In this document: piece after piece, positions 62,358 through 64,000 of the stretch
Position numbering within the stretch: position 1 is the first letter of the stretch
Layout of the letters: each line of letters starts with the position of its first letter
Assembly (NCBI RefSeq): GCF_030913655.1
Contig: NZ_CP133189.1
Span: forward strand, 1,674,001-1,738,000
From: Clostridium sp. MB40-C1
GTDB lineage: Bacteria > Bacillota > Clostridia > Clostridiales > Clostridiaceae
Length of the DNA: 64,000 nt
Reading direction: 5' to 3'
The notes under the pieces: model-generated
The model's database searches: none
The model's input: only the letters and a program-made list of their open reading frames with translations
Told to the model about the DNA's origin: nothing
Program-made: the position numbers and the translations under genes

Positions 62358-62668
62358 TTTTTTAATTACAAATCACAGTATTAAATATGATACTGATTTT
62401 AATCTTTATACAATAAATCATTTGCAACTATTTATGATGGTTTTTTTACTAGATATGCATTAAAAAACATACCATGTCTTTACTAAGTACTTTATATAAG
62501 TGCTTTATAAATGTATAAGAGATAATTCTTTAATTAAATACAAATTATTAACTTTTAGAGACAAGCTACATATCATAATAAATAATTTAATTGACAAAGG
62601 TAAAAGCTAAGTATAAAATTATATAAGTTTTTCACTATAGAAATATATACAGATTTTTTATTAATATA

Positions 62669-62928
62669 ACTCAACTTTCGCAGCAAAAAAATAAATACAG
62701 ATATAAAATATATATTGCTATAAACCACTTCACTTCGCAAAGTAATTCTAAGTCCTAAAAATGTATCATTACTAAAAAAATCAAACTCGTTAATACTCAA
62801 ACATAATTTTTTCTTAACGTAATAATACATTTTTAGAACAAGAATCACTAATTGCTTCTTCAAATGGTTTCTACGCAATATATATTTCATATCTGTTTTA
62901 CGCTATTTGTGTTCTGCGAAAGTTGAGT
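62669..62928. repeat. Repeat family C copy 2 (260 bp), with possible target duplication
   Basis: Ends ACTCAACTTTCGCAG / CTGCGAAAGTTGAGT are perfect 15-bp inverted repeats (rest of ends diverge). AATATA lies on both sides (62663-62668 and 62929-62934), as expected for a target-site duplication. The rest is nearly the same as copy 1 at 56057, in the opposite orientation. No gene is supported in 62358-62668. Confidence 0.9.
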
Positions 62929-62958
62929 AATATAAGTAATTCAAAAAGGGAGATGCAC

Positions 62959-64000
62959 ATGATAAATTCATTTGATACATTAGATTTAGATTCAAGATTG
63001 ATAGAAGGATTAAAAAAAGAAGGTATAATTAAACCTACAGATATACAAATAAAAACAATACCTTTAGCATTAGAAAATAAAGATATAATAGGACAATCAG
63101 AAACAGGAAGTGGAAAAACATTAGCCTATTTATTACCTATATTTCAAAAGATAAATAGTGACAAAAGAGAAATGCAATCTATTATATTAGCTCCAACTCA
63201 CGAATTAGTTATGCAAATAGATAAACAAATAAAACTTTTATCACAAAGTTCTGGAATGAGTATAACTTCTACCACTATAATAGGAGAAGTTAATGTAAAA
63301 AGACAAATTGATAAATTGAAAGAAAAACCTCATATAATCGTAGGCTCTACTGGAAGAATACTTCAACTTATAAAAAAGAAAAAGATAAGCGCACATACTA
63401 TTAAAACTATCGTTATAGACGAAGGTGATAAGCTTCTAGATCAAAATAACTTAAGTGTAGTAAAAGATATTATAAAAACTACAATGAGAGATAGACAACT
63501 AATGGTATTCTCAGCTACTATAAATCAAAAGGCAATAAATATTGCTAAAAGTTTAATGAAAGAAGTAGAAGTTATACAAATTGAAGAAAAAAACTTAGTT
63601 AATCCAAATATTACTCATATGTATCTTACTGGAGAGCAAAGAGATAAAATTATAATTTTAAGAAAACTTGTAGCTGCCTTAAAACCTAAAAAAGCAATTG
63701 TATTCATAAATAAAAGTGAAGAAATTGAGTTAACTACAGAAAAACTTCAATATCATAACATCAAAGCATATGGAATATATGGCAGTTCATCAAAAGAAGA
63801 ACGAAAAAAAGCTCTAGAAGGATTCAGAAGTGGCGACATTCAACTTCTAATAGCTTCAGATATAGCTGCTAGAGGACTGGATATAAAAGGTGTAAGTCAT
63901 ATATTTAATTTAGACTTACCTGAAGATTCAATGGAATATCTACATAGATCAGGTAGAACTGGAAGATCTGAAAACTTAGGAACTTCTATCTCCATAGTTA
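62959..64000 (+). CDS. DEAD-box RNA helicase, YfmL-like (partial, runs off the window)
   Basis: 347 codons are visible from an ATG at 62959 behind AAAAAGGGAGATGCAC; the gene continues past 64000. All core motifs are there but several are variant: Q motif KPTDIQIKTIP, motif I GQSETGSGKT, Ia APTHELVMQI (for PTRELA), Ib VGSTGRIL (for TPGR), II VIDEGDKLL (DEGD for DEAD), III FSATIN, V SDIAARGLDI and VI HRSGRTGR. The variants and the blocks IIKTTMRDRQLMVFSAT and NVKRQIDKLKEKPHIIVGS resemble Bacillus YfmL, a ribosome-assembly helicase. Role: probably RNA unwinding in ribosome maturation. Confidence 0.9.
   Translation, partial: MINSFDTLDLDSRLIEGLKKEGIIKPTDIQIKTIPLALENKDIIGQSETGSGKTLAYLLPIFQKINSDKREMQSIILAPTHELVMQIDKQIKLLSQSSGMSITSTTIIGEVNVKRQIDKLKEKPHIIVGSTGRILQLIKKKKISAHTIKTIVIDEGDKLLDQNNLSVVKDIIKTTMRDRQLMVFSATINQKAINIAKSLMKEVEVIQIEEKNLVNPNITHMYLTGEQRDKIIILRKLVAALKPKKAIVFINKSEEIELTTEKLQYHNIKAYGIYGSSSKEERKKALEGFRSGDIQLLIASDIAARGLDIKGVSHIFNLDLPEDSMEYLHRSGRTGRSENLGTSISIV

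Noticed and set aside
62573-62890. 105-codon minus-strand open frame
   Set aside because: Lies almost wholly in the family C repeat; the same frame is in the other copy, so it reflects the repeat, not a gene.
1-64000. CRISPR arrays, tRNA and rRNA genes
   Set aside because: No regularly spaced short repeats, no cloverleaf with a CCA-type end and no rRNA-like GC-rich block could be found by reading both strands.

Overview
The window is low-GC DNA from a spore-forming anaerobic Firmicute. It most resembles Clostridium sensu stricto, in the C. botulinum group I / C. sporogenes neighbourhood. Reasons: two alpha/beta-type small acid-soluble spore proteins, a thiolase and 3-hydroxybutyryl-CoA dehydrogenase pair, AT-rich codon use, strong AGGAGG ribosome sites and many chemotaxis genes. 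No rRNA, tRNA, CRISPR array or intact insertion sequence was seen. About 50 genes are real; most lie on the minus strand. The species is an inference from gene content, not from a database match.

Layout. 0-13 kb: spore proteins, a cytosolic sensor kinase, RecJ, a TIM-barrel endonuclease IV homologue, a flavin reductase-like protein, a DUF5050 propeller protein, a CsoR repressor with a LUD-domain protein, an M16 peptidase and GlpT. 13-24 kb: GtrA, thiolase and hbd with an adjacent sigma-54 activator and a sigma-54 promoter, topoisomerase IV, and a CPBP protease. 24-28.5 kb: a coiled-coil membrane protein with a polysaccharide deacetylase, a flavodoxin and acetolactate synthase. 28.8-41.3 kb: an operon for uptake and breakdown of phosphorylated disaccharides and cell-wall sugars (PTS IIB, IIC, IIA, GH4 glycosidase, LevR-like sigma-54 activator, MurK, AnmK, MupG, MurQ), next to a GH73 glucosaminidase. 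41.8-51 kb: M29 aminopeptidase, a TwoAYGGAY-type RNA, GlnRS, a TPR protein, purine nucleoside phosphorylase and a FecBCD-type ABC importer. 51.4-62.3 kb: an NTPase-methyltransferase fusion and a signalling block (REC-DUF2294, two MCPs, an HD-GYP variant, a degenerate hybrid kinase, a hemerythrin operon). At the right edge is a YfmL-like DEAD-box helicase that runs off the window.

The most unusual property is the load of short non-coding repeats. At least four families can be recognised by eye: A (about 170-285 bp, MITE-like, inverted ends TTGAGGAAATTGCATAATT), B (tandem double hairpins), C (about 260 bp, ends ACTCAACTTTCGC, possible 6-bp target duplication) and D (ends AGGCTATGTTTTAA). B is nested inside A in one place. 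In three places a repeat end supplies the stop codon and last residues of a gene (recJ, the 128-aa membrane protein, the HD-GYP protein).

The best candidate for a new functional system is the muropeptide operon. A glucosaminidase, a lactose/cellobiose-type PTS, MupG, MurQ, AnmK and MurK together make a plausible full route from wall disaccharides to GlcNAc-6-phosphate. It sits behind a good sigma-54 promoter and a 15-bp palindrome, and its presumed activator is encoded inside the operon. Second candidates are the hemerythrin operon, with a CRP/FNR-like palindrome centred at -41.5 from a predicted start, and the NTPase-methyltransferase fusion beside the ABC importer, with a duplicated TTATCA-N3-TGATAA palindrome between them.
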